Origin: Planctomycetia bacterium | GTDB taxonomy: Bacteria > Planctomycetota > Phycisphaerae > Phycisphaerales > UBA1924 | Direction of reading: 5' to 3' | Length of the DNA: 12,968 nt | NCBI GenBank assembly: GCA_005776545.1 | Contig: SXOY01000369.1 | Location: forward strand, 1 to 12,968 | Shown: positions 1-6,048 of the stretch, one piece after another | How the letters are laid out: every line of letters begins with the position of its first letter | Position numbering within the stretch: the stretch's first letter is position 1 | Translations under genes and position numbers: made by a program | Notes under the pieces: model-generated | Databases searched by the model: none | The model's input: only the letters and a program-made list of their open reading frames with translations | Told to the model about the DNA's origin: nothing

Positions 1-70
1 GAGTCTTCTCGCGCTTGTCGCTGGTGACGACGCCGGTGCGTGTCGGAGTGAGTTTTTTGTCGCTGCTCAT
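1..70 (-). CDS. rpsQ: 30S ribosomal protein S17, N-terminal fragment
   Basis: The first 23 codons of a gene that runs off the left edge. The visible peptide starts MSSDKKLTPTRTGVVTSDKR and continues EKT. It matches the S17 N-terminus, where an R-x-G-V-V-x-S-D-K-x-x-K-T pattern opens the OB-fold that binds 16S rRNA in the early-assembling body of the 30S subunit. A good Shine-Dalgarno (AGAAGGT on the minus strand) lies about 6 nt upstream of the ATG. It follows rpmC by 65 nt, the usual L29-S17 order of the S10 operon. Only the N-terminus can be judged. Confidence 0.9.
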   Translation of the reverse strand, partial: MSSDKKLTPTRTGVVTSDKREKT

Positions 71-135
71 AAGTTACCTTCTGGATCACCTTTTAGAGTC
101 GTCACTGCTGTGCCGCCTCAGTAGTCGTACTTTCC

Positions 136-339
136 TTAGGCTTTGGCCTTCTTGATTTCCCGCGAACGCAGTTCTGTCATCACGCGAGCAATGTCCCGAC
201 GGGTCCGACCAAATGCGGTGGTGTCTGCGACCTTTTCGGTCACAGTCTGAGTGCGAAGGTTGTAGTTCTGCTCGCGCAGCTTCTTCAACTCTTCGTTCAG
301 CACCGTGTCAGTCATTTTGCGAATCTCGGTCTTTTCCAT
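136..339 (-). CDS. rpmC: 50S ribosomal protein L29
   Basis: A 67-residue protein, normal length for L29, a small two-helix protein near the exit of the peptide tunnel that contributes to the docking area for trigger factor and SRP. The hallmark pieces are present: an N-terminal helix (EELKKLREQNYNLRTQ), then a helix with the family signature R-x-x-R-R-D-I-A-R near residues 46-53. The C-terminus is lysine and alanine rich. The ATG is preceded by ACAGGTG, a usable ribosome binding site. The 55-nt gap from rplP contains three near-identical 11-nt repeats, listed separately. It lies between rplP and rpsQ as expected. Confidence 0.95.
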   Translation of the reverse strand: MEKTEIRKMTDTVLNEELKKLREQNYNLRTQTVTEKVADTTAFGRTRRDIARVMTELRSREIKKAKA

Positions 340-350
340 GATGCACCTGT

Positions 351-390
351 CTCTTCGTTTGGCTCTTCGTTAGGCAGAACTGTTCGTTAG
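351..390 (-). repeat. Three 11-nt direct repeats in the rplP-rpmC gap
   Basis: On the minus strand the units are CTAACGAACAG (390-380), CTAACGAAGAG (374-364) and CAAACGAAGAG (361-351). They fill most of the gap ahead of the rpmC ribosome binding site. A related CTAACGAAGGA string forms part of the strong Shine-Dalgarno of rplV (about 2160-2150), so these may be duplicated or decayed ribosome-binding sequence. No function can be assigned from sequence alone. Confidence 0.5.
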
Positions 391-394
391 ATTT

Positions 395-814
395 TTACAC
401 TGAAATTCGGCGACCGACCATGCGGGTCTTGGCGGGGATCTTCATCGCGGCGCGGTAGAAAGCTGCTTTAGCGGCGGCCTCAGACACACCGGCGATTTCA
501 AACATGATGGTTCCGCGCTTCACGCGTGCTGCCCAGTATTCGACTTCAGCCTTACCGGTACCCATTCGGGTTTCCAATGGCTTCTTTGAAATCGGCTTGT
601 CTGGGAAGATGCGAATGAAGAACTTGCCTTCACGCTTGAGGAAGTGCTGGGCGGCAATACGAGCAGCATCGATCTGCTGCGCGGTGATCCACATCGTGTC
701 AAACGACTGCAGGCCGTAATCTCCGTAGGCAACGTAGTTGCCCTTGGTGGCCGAGCGGTCGCGGACTCGCCGCTGCTCTTTGCGATACTTGACTCTTTTT
801 GGCATCAGCGCCAT
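395..814 (-). CDS. rplP: 50S ribosomal protein L16
   Basis: A 139-residue protein, close to the usual 136-144. L16 binds 23S rRNA near the A-site tRNA and central protuberance and joins late in 50S assembly. The N-terminus (MALMPKRVKYRKEQRRVR) matches the family's M-L-x-P-K-R-x-K-x-R-K opening. The central FIRIFPDKPISKKPLETRMG and EVEYWAARVKRGTIMFEI match the second signature block (FPDKP...RMGxGK...VEYW). The usual GKGKG is GTGKA here. I chose the ATG at 814 because TTTGGAG lies about 8 nt upstream; an internal M4 gives the more familiar MPKR start. It sits 57 nt after rpsC. Confidence 0.96.
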   Translation of the reverse strand: MALMPKRVKYRKEQRRVRDRSATKGNYVAYGDYGLQSFDTMWITAQQIDAARIAAQHFLKREGKFFIRIFPDKPISKKPLETRMGTGKAEVEYWAARVKRGTIMFEIAGVSEAAAKAAFYRAAMKIPAKTRMVGRRISV

Positions 815-871
815 ACGTCAGACTCCAAATTTCGAGTAAACATGTTTACTCGAAGAGTTGCGGGAAATAGA

Positions 872-1573
872 TCAGCGACGACCACGAGCACGGGCGCGAC
901 CACCGGCTGCATCAGATTCTTCCTCTGTACGCGTCCGGGTGTAGAGACCCTTGTAGATCCAGACCTTGATACCAATCACGCCGTAGCTGCAGTACGCCTG
1001 GGCAAAGCCGTAGTCGATCTGAGCCTGGAGTGTGGAGAGAGGCAGTGAGCCAACCTTCACATCGAACGCGCGGGACATTTCTGCTCCGCCCAATCGACCT
1101 GACAGCTGAATCTTGCAACCCTTGCCACCGTTGGTCATGACAGCTTCAGTCTTCATCTTGAGCACGCGACGGAAGGCCGCACGCTTGACGATCTGTTCTG
1201 CCACCGCTTCAGCAACGAGCTGAGCGTCCATGTCTGGGTTCTTCACTTCGATAATTGAAATTGCGACCTTGCGGCCGGTCATCAATTGGAGTTCTTCTGT
1301 GAGGCGTTCAATCTCGGCGCCCTTTGGTCCAATGACCAGGCCGGGGCGGGCGGTCTTAATGACAACCTTGAGCTCTTCACGGGTGCGCTCGATATGGATA
1401 TCAGAGACAGCCGCGAAGGGTGGCTTGCGATTAAGGCGCTTGTCGAGGTACGCACGGATCTTCTGGTCTTCGACCAGGAGCTCTCCAAAGAGAGCCTTAG
1501 GGGCGTACCACCGTGAGCGATGTGCTTCGGTGATGCCGAGCCGGAAACCGAATGGATGTGTTTTTTGTCCCAT
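872..1573 (-). CDS. rpsC: 30S ribosomal protein S3
   Basis: A 233-residue protein, normal for S3, which lines the mRNA entry channel of the 30S head. It opens MGQKTHPFGFRLG, the S3 start. A type II KH domain follows, with its GxxG loop as GPKG at residues 82-85 (RPGLVIGPKGAEIERL). The C-terminal domain carries GRLGGAEMSR and then YGVIGIKVWIYKG (about 198-209). The tail is Arg/Gly/Ala rich. The signature between these blocks deviates: GSLPLSTLQAQIDY (175-188) where most bacteria have PLHTLRAxIDY. The ribosome binding site is modest (GGGAT). The gene starts 16 nt after rplV, so translation is probably coupled. Confidence 0.97.
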   Translation of the reverse strand: MGQKTHPFGFRLGITEAHRSRWYAPKALFGELLVEDQKIRAYLDKRLNRKPPFAAVSDIHIERTREELKVVIKTARPGLVIGPKGAEIERLTEELQLMTGRKVAISIIEVKNPDMDAQLVAEAVAEQIVKRAAFRRVLKMKTEAVMTNGGKGCKIQLSGRLGGAEMSRAFDVKVGSLPLSTLQAQIDYGFAQAYCSYGVIGIKVWIYKGLYTRTRTEEESDAAGGRARARGRR

Positions 1574-1589
1574 GGTTTATCCCAGTCGC

Positions 1590-2141
1590 TTAGCGACGGG
1601 TTTTCTCCTCGACAGAGATAGTGATGTGAGCGAAACGCTTGATAATGCTGTGAGCGCGACCGCGATCTTTAGGCTGGAACCGCTTCATACGCGGTCCTTC
1701 ATCGACGCGGCTTTCAGTGACAACAAGTGTTGTCACATCTGCATCTGCTTGTTCAGCATCAGCAATAGCTGCATCGAGACAACGCTTGACATTCACCGCC
1801 GCACGCTTGGTGGTGAAGTTGAGCATCTGGAGTGCATCGTCAACCTTCTTGCCGCGGATCAGATCGACGAGCAGCTTGACCTTACGGGGGCTGCCGCGGT
1901 GATTGCGGATCATGCTGGTGAAGGACACGAAGTCCTTGACCGGCGTGTTGAGGGCTGCGCCGATTTTGCGAACATCATCAGCGCGAGCGCGAGGATGGTT
2001 CACATCGTTCATCCAGTTGTTCACTGACTTGAGAGCGTTATCGCCCTTCATGCCAGTGCGTTCGATAGCGGCAGCGAGCTGCTCGCGGGTAACGCCGCGG
2101 GTGGCGGCGATTTTTTTCAATGCTTTGCCACGGAGTCTCAT
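1590..2141 (-). CDS. rplV: 50S ribosomal protein L22 with N-terminal XRE-type helix-turn-helix extension
   Basis: 183 residues, against about 110 for ordinary L22. Residues 75-183 are a normal L22: SPRKVKLLVDLIRGKKVDDA, then VDEGPRMKRFQPKDRGRA (the hairpin reaching into the exit tunnel) and a C-terminal HITISVEEK strand. Residues 1-72 are extra and read as a Cro/CI-type DNA-binding fold: helix 1 about 7-15 (ALKKIAATR), helix 2 about 18-27 (TREQLAAAIE), a recognition-like helix 36-46 (ALKSVNNWMND), the NHPRA turn, helix 4 about 54-64 (ADDVRKIGAAL), then NTPVKDFV. The long start is favoured: AAGGAAGG sits 5 nt before the ATG at 2141, while internal Met77 (codon 1913-1911) has no well-spaced site and would clip the first L22 strand. 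The HTH call is by pattern; a regulatory role is inference. Alternatively it is a rRNA-binding or vestigial extension. Confidence 0.93.
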   Translation of the reverse strand: MRLRGKALKKIAATRGVTREQLAAAIERTGMKGDNALKSVNNWMNDVNHPRARADDVRKIGAALNTPVKDFVSFTSMIRNHRGSPRKVKLLVDLIRGKKVDDALQMLNFTTKRAAVNVKRCLDAAIADAEQADADVTTLVVTESRVDEGPRMKRFQPKDRGRAHSIIKRFAHITISVEEKTRR

Positions 2142-2172
2142 GGCTTCCTTCCTTCGTTAGAGTTCACGGGTT

Positions 2173-2478
2173 TCACTTCTTAGGCGGAGCTGATTTTTCG
2201 CCAGCGTCCAGGCCTTCCTTCTTGTTGGTGTGACCCTTGAAGGTGCGGGTCAGTGAAAACTCGCCGAGCTTGTGCCCGACCATGTCTTCTGTGACGAAGA
2301 CGTCGATGAAGCCCTTGCCGTTGTGCACCTTGAAGGTGTGCCCAACAAACTCGGGAACGATTGTGCAGGCGCGAGACCAAGTCTTAATTGGATCGCGGCG
2401 GCGAGATTCGTTGAGTTTCTCTACCTTGCGGTACAGGCTCTCGACGACATAGGGACCTTTTTTCAGACTGCGGCTCAT
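2173..2478 (-). CDS. rpsS: 30S ribosomal protein S19
   Basis: A 101-residue protein, slightly longer than the usual 92-95. S19 sits in the 30S head with S13 and contacts the A-site finger and tRNA. Family landmarks: [11 protein letters not shown] at the start, [23 protein letters not shown] in the middle, and [20 protein letters not shown] followed by KGH, the S19 signature. The extra C-terminal residues ([16 protein letters not shown]) are lysine and proline rich. GAGG about 7 nt before the ATG supports the start. It lies between rplB (26 nt upstream) and rplV (31 nt downstream), as in the standard operon. Confidence 0.97.
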   Translation of the reverse strand: MSRSLKKGPYVVESLYRKVEKLNESRRRDPIKTWSRACTIVPEFVGHTFKVHNGKGFIDVFVTEDMVGHKLGEFSLTRTFKGHTNKKEGLDAGEKSAPPKK

Positions 2479-2504
2479 ACAGAATCCTCAGTTCAACTAT
2501 CTGA

Positions 2505-3365
2505 TCACTTCACCTGACCGTACCGCTTGGAAACGCGGCGACGGATGATGAGCTTGCTGGAGTGCTGTTTCTTGTTACGAGTACGACCACCCTTTGCCTC
2601 GACGCCGGTCGGACCGACAGGAGGACGGTTACCTTTGGAACGACCTGAACCACCGCCCAGTGGGTGAGCATGGTGGCTTTTTGCCATACCGCGAGTGATG
2701 CCGCGACGACCCTTGAGACGGTTCAAGCCCGCCTTGCCCAGGTCGCGGAGAATGTGATCAGCGTTATCAACCTGGCCAATGGTCCCCATGCAATCGCCGT
2801 GCACCTTGCGGGTTTCGCCTGATGGCAGAACCAGCGTCACGTAATCGCCTTCTTTGTTGGAGAGCTTTGCATAAGTGCCCGCACCGCGGCACATAGCTGC
2901 ACCCTTGCCCACTGCCATTTCAACGCAGTGAACATCGAGGCCAGCAGGAATGAAACGCAGAGGCATGGCATTGCCGACATCTGGCTCGACGCCAGCGCCG
3001 GTGAGGCTGGAAATGATCTTTTTGCCGACCTTGAGACCGTTGGGAGCGATGATGTATCGCTTCACGCCATCGGTGTACTGAAGGAGAGCGATGTGAGCTG
3101 AACGATTGGGGTCGTACTCAATCGAGACAACGGTCGCTTCGATTCCGTTGCGCTCGCGGCGCTTGAAATCGATGAGGCGAAGCATTTGCTTCACGCCGCC
3201 GCCGCGGCCGCGAGTTGTGATGATTCCCTGGTTGTTGCGTCCGCCCGACTTGGGCTTGGGAACAAGCAGTGAGCGCTGTGGCTTATTGGTTGTGACTTCC
3301 ACGTGCATATTGACCGACGCGTTTCGGCGTCCTGCACTAGTGGGTTTGTATATGCGAATCGGCAT
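2505..3365 (-). CDS. rplB: 50S ribosomal protein L2
   Basis: A 286-residue protein (E. coli about 273). L2 is the large RNA-binding protein under the peptidyl-transferase centre and makes an intersubunit bridge. It starts MPIRIYKPTSAGRRNASV and keeps KRRERNGIEATVVSIEYDPNRSA, RYIIAPNGLKVG and GAGTYAKL...LPSGETRKV. The most conserved C-terminal block is altered: residues 224-242 read TRGMAKSHHAHPLGGGSGR, against the typical RGxAMNPVDHPHGGGEGR. The second histidine-proline position (H234-P235) is kept, but the preceding acidic residue and the following histidine are lost. The ribosome binding site is weak (ACGGAAA, about 10 nt upstream). No frameshift is visible, so the changes look genuine. Confidence 0.97.
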   Translation of the reverse strand: MPIRIYKPTSAGRRNASVNMHVEVTTNKPQRSLLVPKPKSGGRNNQGIITTRGRGGGVKQMLRLIDFKRRERNGIEATVVSIEYDPNRSAHIALLQYTDGVKRYIIAPNGLKVGKKIISSLTGAGVEPDVGNAMPLRFIPAGLDVHCVEMAVGKGAAMCRGAGTYAKLSNKEGDYVTLVLPSGETRKVHGDCMGTIGQVDNADHILRDLGKAGLNRLKGRRGITRGMAKSHHAHPLGGGSGRSKGNRPPVGPTGVEAKGGRTRNKKQHSSKLIIRRRVSKRYGQVK

Positions 3366-3395
3366 GGGTGTGTTTCCGTGACGTTACTTGCGAAA

Positions 3396-3680
3396 TCAGA
3401 ACAGTTCGATGGTGGCGTCGCCCTTGAGGGTGACGGTTGCCTTCTTGAGTTCTACGCCCTTTTGCAGGCCGTATTTGAGTTGCTTATTCTGGAACTTCTT
3501 GATTGAGGTCCACACGCGATCGACCTTCACGCTGTAGATGGTCTCGATCGACTGCTTGATTTCAGGCTTGGAAGCCTTCATGTCCACTTCAAAGCAGAAC
3601 CGCTTCTGCTCATTCATGGCGTAGGTCGTCTTCTCGGTGAGAAGAGGCCGTTTGATGATTTCGTAGGCGTTGATTGCCAT
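3396..3680 (-). CDS. rplW: 50S ribosomal protein L23
   Basis: A 94-residue protein, normal for L23. L23 lies at the tunnel exit and is the main docking site for trigger factor and signal-recognition particle. Family features: the opening YEIIKRPLLTEKTTYAMNEQ (the IxxPLxTEK motif), the central FEVDMKASKPEIKQSIETIY, and the strand VDRVWTSIKKFQNK. The C-terminal part ends KKATVTLKGDATIELF, replacing the common KKAIVTLxxGxxI. CAGGAG about 9 nt before the ATG supports the start. It starts 20 nt after rplD and is followed 30 nt later by rplB. Confidence 0.95.
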   Translation of the reverse strand: MAINAYEIIKRPLLTEKTTYAMNEQKRFCFEVDMKASKPEIKQSIETIYSVKVDRVWTSIKKFQNKQLKYGLQKGVELKKATVTLKGDATIELF

Positions 3681-3700
3681 AACTCAATGCTCCTGACAAC

Positions 3701-4471
3701 TCAGGCCTTTGGGGCCGACTTTGATTTCTTTGCTGCTGGTTTGGTTTTCTGACCACGCTTGATGCTCTTCTCTTCTGACTTCACTTCTTTCGAAGCGCCC
3801 AGAGGAGAAACGCGAGCGGCCTTGCCGGTCTGTGACCAGGGGCCTGCGAGCCATGCTTCCAGGTCAGCCTTGCCGATGACCAGGTAGCGGTGATTGAGCA
3901 TGTTGAACGCTGTGAGCTGATCGCAACGAGTCAGTGAAACCTGATCGAGGTTGCGGCCGGCGAGCATAGTGTTGCGAGCCTTGGCGATATCCATGGGGAG
4001 CGCGACAAGCGTGCTCTTGTCACCGGCCTTGACGGCGGTGAGGAAATCGGCGAAGAACTTGGTCTTTGGCTCAGCGAGGTTGATGTTATCAATCACGCGC
4101 ACTTCGCTGTCCATCAGCTTGGCGAGGAAAGCGTTGCGATTGGCCTTGCGGCGCATCTTCTTGGGGAGTTCGTTGCGGAAGTCTTCGCGAACCTTCTTCT
4201 TGGAGTGGCCGTGACCGCCGCCCTTCATCAGGTTGACTTTCTTGTCACCGTGACGAGCGTTACCAGTACCCTTTTGCTTGTACAGCTTGCGGGTTGAACC
4301 TTCCACTTCGTGGCGATTCTTGGTCTTGCTTGAACCCTGACGAGTGGCGTGGTGATAGTGCACGTACGCCTGCTTGATCAGAGCGGGATTGATATCGGTA
4401 CCGAGAGTCGCCTCGTCAATATTGATCGAGCCAACTTCCTTACCTGTCATGTCGAGAACGGGAACTTTCAT
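3701..4471 (-). CDS. rplD: 50S ribosomal protein L4
   Basis: 256 residues from the ATG at 4471, which has a strong site (GAAGGA, 4-5 nt upstream). The frame opens at 4519, but the extra 16 residues lack a site and overlap a palindrome. L4 lines the exit tunnel with L22; in E. coli it also represses its own operon by binding the leader. Residues 1-62 are the N-terminal lobe (VLDMTGKEVGSI), and KLYKQKGTGNARHG (63-75) starts the tunnel loop. The usual P-x-W-R-G-G-G is replaced by VNLMKGGGHGHSKKK (79-93) before NELPKKMRR. The second lobe includes VRVIDN and RYLVIGKADLEAWL. The tail from about 226 is Lys/Ser/Ala rich. It is 314 nt after rplC, unusually far. Confidence 0.95.
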   Translation of the reverse strand: MKVPVLDMTGKEVGSINIDEATLGTDINPALIKQAYVHYHHATRQGSSKTKNRHEVEGSTRKLYKQKGTGNARHGDKKVNLMKGGGHGHSKKKVREDFRNELPKKMRRKANRNAFLAKLMDSEVRVIDNINLAEPKTKFFADFLTAVKAGDKSTLVALPMDIAKARNTMLAGRNLDQVSLTRCDQLTAFNMLNHRYLVIGKADLEAWLAGPWSQTGKAARVSPLGASKEVKSEEKSIKRGQKTKPAAKKSKSAPKA

Positions 4472-4785
4472 ACTTTCCTTCGTCCTTACTGGGGCCTTCT
4501 GGTTTGAACACACGTTCAAACTCGCCTATCCGAATCGTCGCCAATTGCGAGGTTTACAACTCGCACCCAGACTTTCATCTGGTGGGACGGCCCGGAATCA
4601 ACTCGGCCTTCCATCGCTCGATTCCCGTCACCAGGTTTCGAGCGGCTCCGCCTTTGTCGTTGCCCGGTGGTATCTGATCCATTGCTACTTTCGCAGCTGA
4701 GGATTCGAGACCTTCCGAGCCTGCTGACCGTCAGGCTTGACGACCAGCAGCGTCCCGTGAAACAGTCACGGACTCTTCCCGAAAA
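4472..4785 (-). other. Unusually long rplC-rplD intercistronic region with RNA hairpins
   Basis: 314 nt without a convincing gene, where most S10 operons have a few to tens of nucleotides. Just after the rplC stop, the minus-strand RNA can form GUCCGUGA/UCACGGGAC (4773-4752, one bulged G). It can then form a 13-bp stem with an AGCC loop (4750-4721). That second stem pairs fully only in the sense RNA, because two positions are G-U there and A-C in the complement. Neither hairpin is followed by a U-run, so neither looks like an intrinsic terminator. A palindrome lies at 4521-4502. Two tiny minus-strand reading frames (35 and 32 codons) lack good ribosome binding sites. A regulatory leader, processing site, internal promoter region or small RNA are all possible. 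Confidence 0.55.
4502..4521. repeat. Perfect inverted repeat upstream of rplD
   Basis: GTTTGAAC-N4-GTTCAAAC, an 8-bp perfect dyad 31-50 nt before the rplD start codon. It could be an RNA hairpin in the rplD translation-initiation region or a two-fold symmetric DNA operator. Both arms are A/T-containing and exact. No T-run follows it on the minus strand. Confidence 0.6.
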
Positions 4786-5472
4786 CTACTTCTTAGCCTT
4801 CGCCTTTGCCGCCTTCGACTTGTAGAGTCGAGTTGCGGGTCGGATGATGACCATGCCGTTGTTTGCACCAGGGACTGAACCCTTGATGAGGAGGAGATTA
4901 TTTTCTGCGTCGATTCGAACCAGGTCAACCGAACGCTGCGTAATGCGAGCGTCGCCCATGTGCCCTGCCATTTTCTTGCCCTTGGCAAGACCGCCGCCGA
5001 AGCCACGGTTTGAACAGAGTGAGCCGATTGAACCCGGTGAACGGTGCTTACGTTCAGTACCGTGTGATTGAGGCATGCCCTTGAAGTGCCAACGCTTCAT
5101 AACGCCGGCGAAACCCTTGCCCTTGCTGGTTCCGATCACATCGACGTACATTGTGCCTTCGAGAGCTTTTACTGTAAGTTCCTGGCCCAGGGTGTAATTT
5201 CCCGAGTCCTTTGCGTCCACGCGGAATTCACGGTGGAAGCGCTTGGCAGTGGTGCCAGCCTTGAAGTCGTGAGCGATCATCGCCATCGTCGAGTTACGCG
5301 GCTTCATGTTGTCAAAGCCGATCTGGACGGCCGAATAGCCATCGGTCTCCATGGTGCGGACCTGAGTCACGACACATGGACCGGCTTGAATGACAGTCAC
5401 GGGAACGGAGACGTTGCCGTCTACGAACACTCGCGTCATGCCGATTTTTTTTCCAAGCAGTGCAACTGACAT
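4786..5472 (-). CDS. rplC: 50S ribosomal protein L3
   Basis: A 228-residue protein, usual range 205-220. L3 is an early assembly protein whose long loop reaches the peptidyl-transferase centre. Landmarks: LLGKKIGMTRVF at the start, VTVIQAGPCVVTQVRT, AVQIGF, VIGTSKGKGFAGVMKRWHF, and SHGTERKHRSPGSIG followed by KGKKMAGHMG. Between GSIG (147-150) and KGKKM (164-168) there are 13 residues, SLCSNRGFGGGLA, where E. coli has nine (QNQTPGKVF). That makes a Gly-rich insertion of about four residues at the loop tip. The C-terminus is a Lys/Ala tail. AGGGG about 7 nt upstream of the ATG supports the start. A bulged hairpin lies in the 66-nt gap after rpsJ. Confidence 0.97.
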   Translation of the reverse strand: MSVALLGKKIGMTRVFVDGNVSVPVTVIQAGPCVVTQVRTMETDGYSAVQIGFDNMKPRNSTMAMIAHDFKAGTTAKRFHREFRVDAKDSGNYTLGQELTVKALEGTMYVDVIGTSKGKGFAGVMKRWHFKGMPQSHGTERKHRSPGSIGSLCSNRGFGGGLAKGKKMAGHMGDARITQRSVDLVRIDAENNLLLIKGSVPGANNGMVIIRPATRLYKSKAAKAKAKK

Positions 5473-5492
5473 TGAAAGCCCCTAAACCAAAG

Positions 5493-5531
5493 CGGCTCGC
5501 ACTCCCGTGATTAAGCGGGCGAAACGAGCCG
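5493..5531 (-). other. Bulged hairpin between rpsJ and rplC
   Basis: An outer 7-bp stem, CGGCTCG (5493-5499) with CGAGCCG (5525-5531), encloses an inner 4-bp stem, CCCG (5504-5507) with CGGG (5516-5519). It starts just after the rpsJ stop and ends about 20 nt before the rplC start. No U-run follows, so it is more likely an mRNA stability, processing or translation-tuning element than a terminator. Confidence 0.4.
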
Positions 5532-5538
5532 TCAAACA

Positions 5539-5859
5539 TCATGCCTTGATCTTAATAAACACACCAGCGGGAACGACAAGTCGATTCAGAGCTTCGACCG
5601 TGCGAGCGTTTGGCTCGAAAATATCGATAATCCGTTTGTGGGTCCGGATTTCAAACTGCTCGCGACTCTTCTTATCAATGAAAGGAGAGCGAAGCACTGT
5701 GTAACGCTCAACGCGTGTCGGTAGCGGCACAGGGCCACTCACCTTTGCATTAGTGCGTTTCGCGTGATCCACGATCTCTTTCGCCGAAGCGTCGAGAGCG
5801 AGGTGGTCATACGCCTCCATACGAATTCTAATTCTCTGACCAGTCATCGTGCCCGCCAT
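5539..5859 (-). CDS. rpsJ: 30S ribosomal protein S10
   Basis: 106 residues from the ATG at 5859, or 102 from Met5 at 5847; E. coli S10 has 103. S10 sits in the 30S head and, as NusE, joins transcription antitermination complexes. The signature is clear: [13 protein letters not shown] near the start, [20 protein letters not shown] (33-52), then [15 protein letters not shown] and [11 protein letters not shown] at the end. Neither candidate start has a strong Shine-Dalgarno, so the choice is open; Met5 gives the alignment nearest to E. coli. It is the first gene of the operon, about 183 nt downstream of the predicted transcription start. Confidence 0.96.
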   Translation of the reverse strand: MAGTMTGQRIRIRMEAYDHLALDASAKEIVDHAKRTNAKVSGPVPLPTRVERYTVLRSPFIDKKSREQFEIRTHKRIIDIFEPNARTVEALNRLVVPAGVFIKIKA

Positions 5860-6042
5860 CTGAAAGTGCCAAAGAGTTCAGTAAGGTAAATCTCACGCCC
5901 AAACGCGAAGACGCGACTCCCAGACCGAGGCCACCTCGGCCGAAACTCGCATTCCACCCGGCTTTCGCCAGTAGTTTGGGGATCCATCCACCACCATTCC
6001 GAGCATAAACGCGGCAGAACGCCGTGCTCGCGCCGGAATAAG
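5860..6042 (-). promoter_or_regulatory. Putative structured 5' leader of the S10 operon
   Basis: If transcription starts near 6042, rpsJ has a leader of about 183 nt, similar in size to the E. coli S10 leader that L4 controls. Two hairpins are visible. The first is 6030-6000: outer CGAGCA/TGCTCG and inner CGGC/GCCG around a 5-nt loop, with a 6-nt bulge on one side. The second is 5941-5923: an 8-bp GGCCGAGG/CCUCGGUC stem with a UGG loop that includes a G-U pair in the sense strand. I cannot tell from one sequence whether this is a homologue of a known r-protein leader motif. Short reading frames here are treated as spurious. Confidence 0.4.
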
Positions 6043-6048
6043 TCGGGA

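Noticed and set aside
1230..2027. Long plus-strand open frame (265 codons) opposite rpsC and rplV
   Set aside because: It is antisense to two certain ribosomal-protein genes, has no family resemblance, and arises from their codon bias.
4472..4519. Longer rplD start at 4519
   Set aside because: The extra 16 residues do not match L4, lack a ribosome binding site and run through the palindrome; the ATG at 4471 has a strong site.
4530..4680. Two overlapping minus-strand mini-ORFs (35 and 32 codons) in the rplC-rplD gap
   Set aside because: Neither has a convincing ribosome binding site or conserved motif. They are kept only as a remote leader-peptide possibility.
4374..4700. Plus-strand 108-codon frame across the rplC-rplD gap
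   Set aside because: It starts inside antisense rplD, has low-complexity unnatural composition and no ribosome binding site. The gap is better explained by sense-strand RNA structure.
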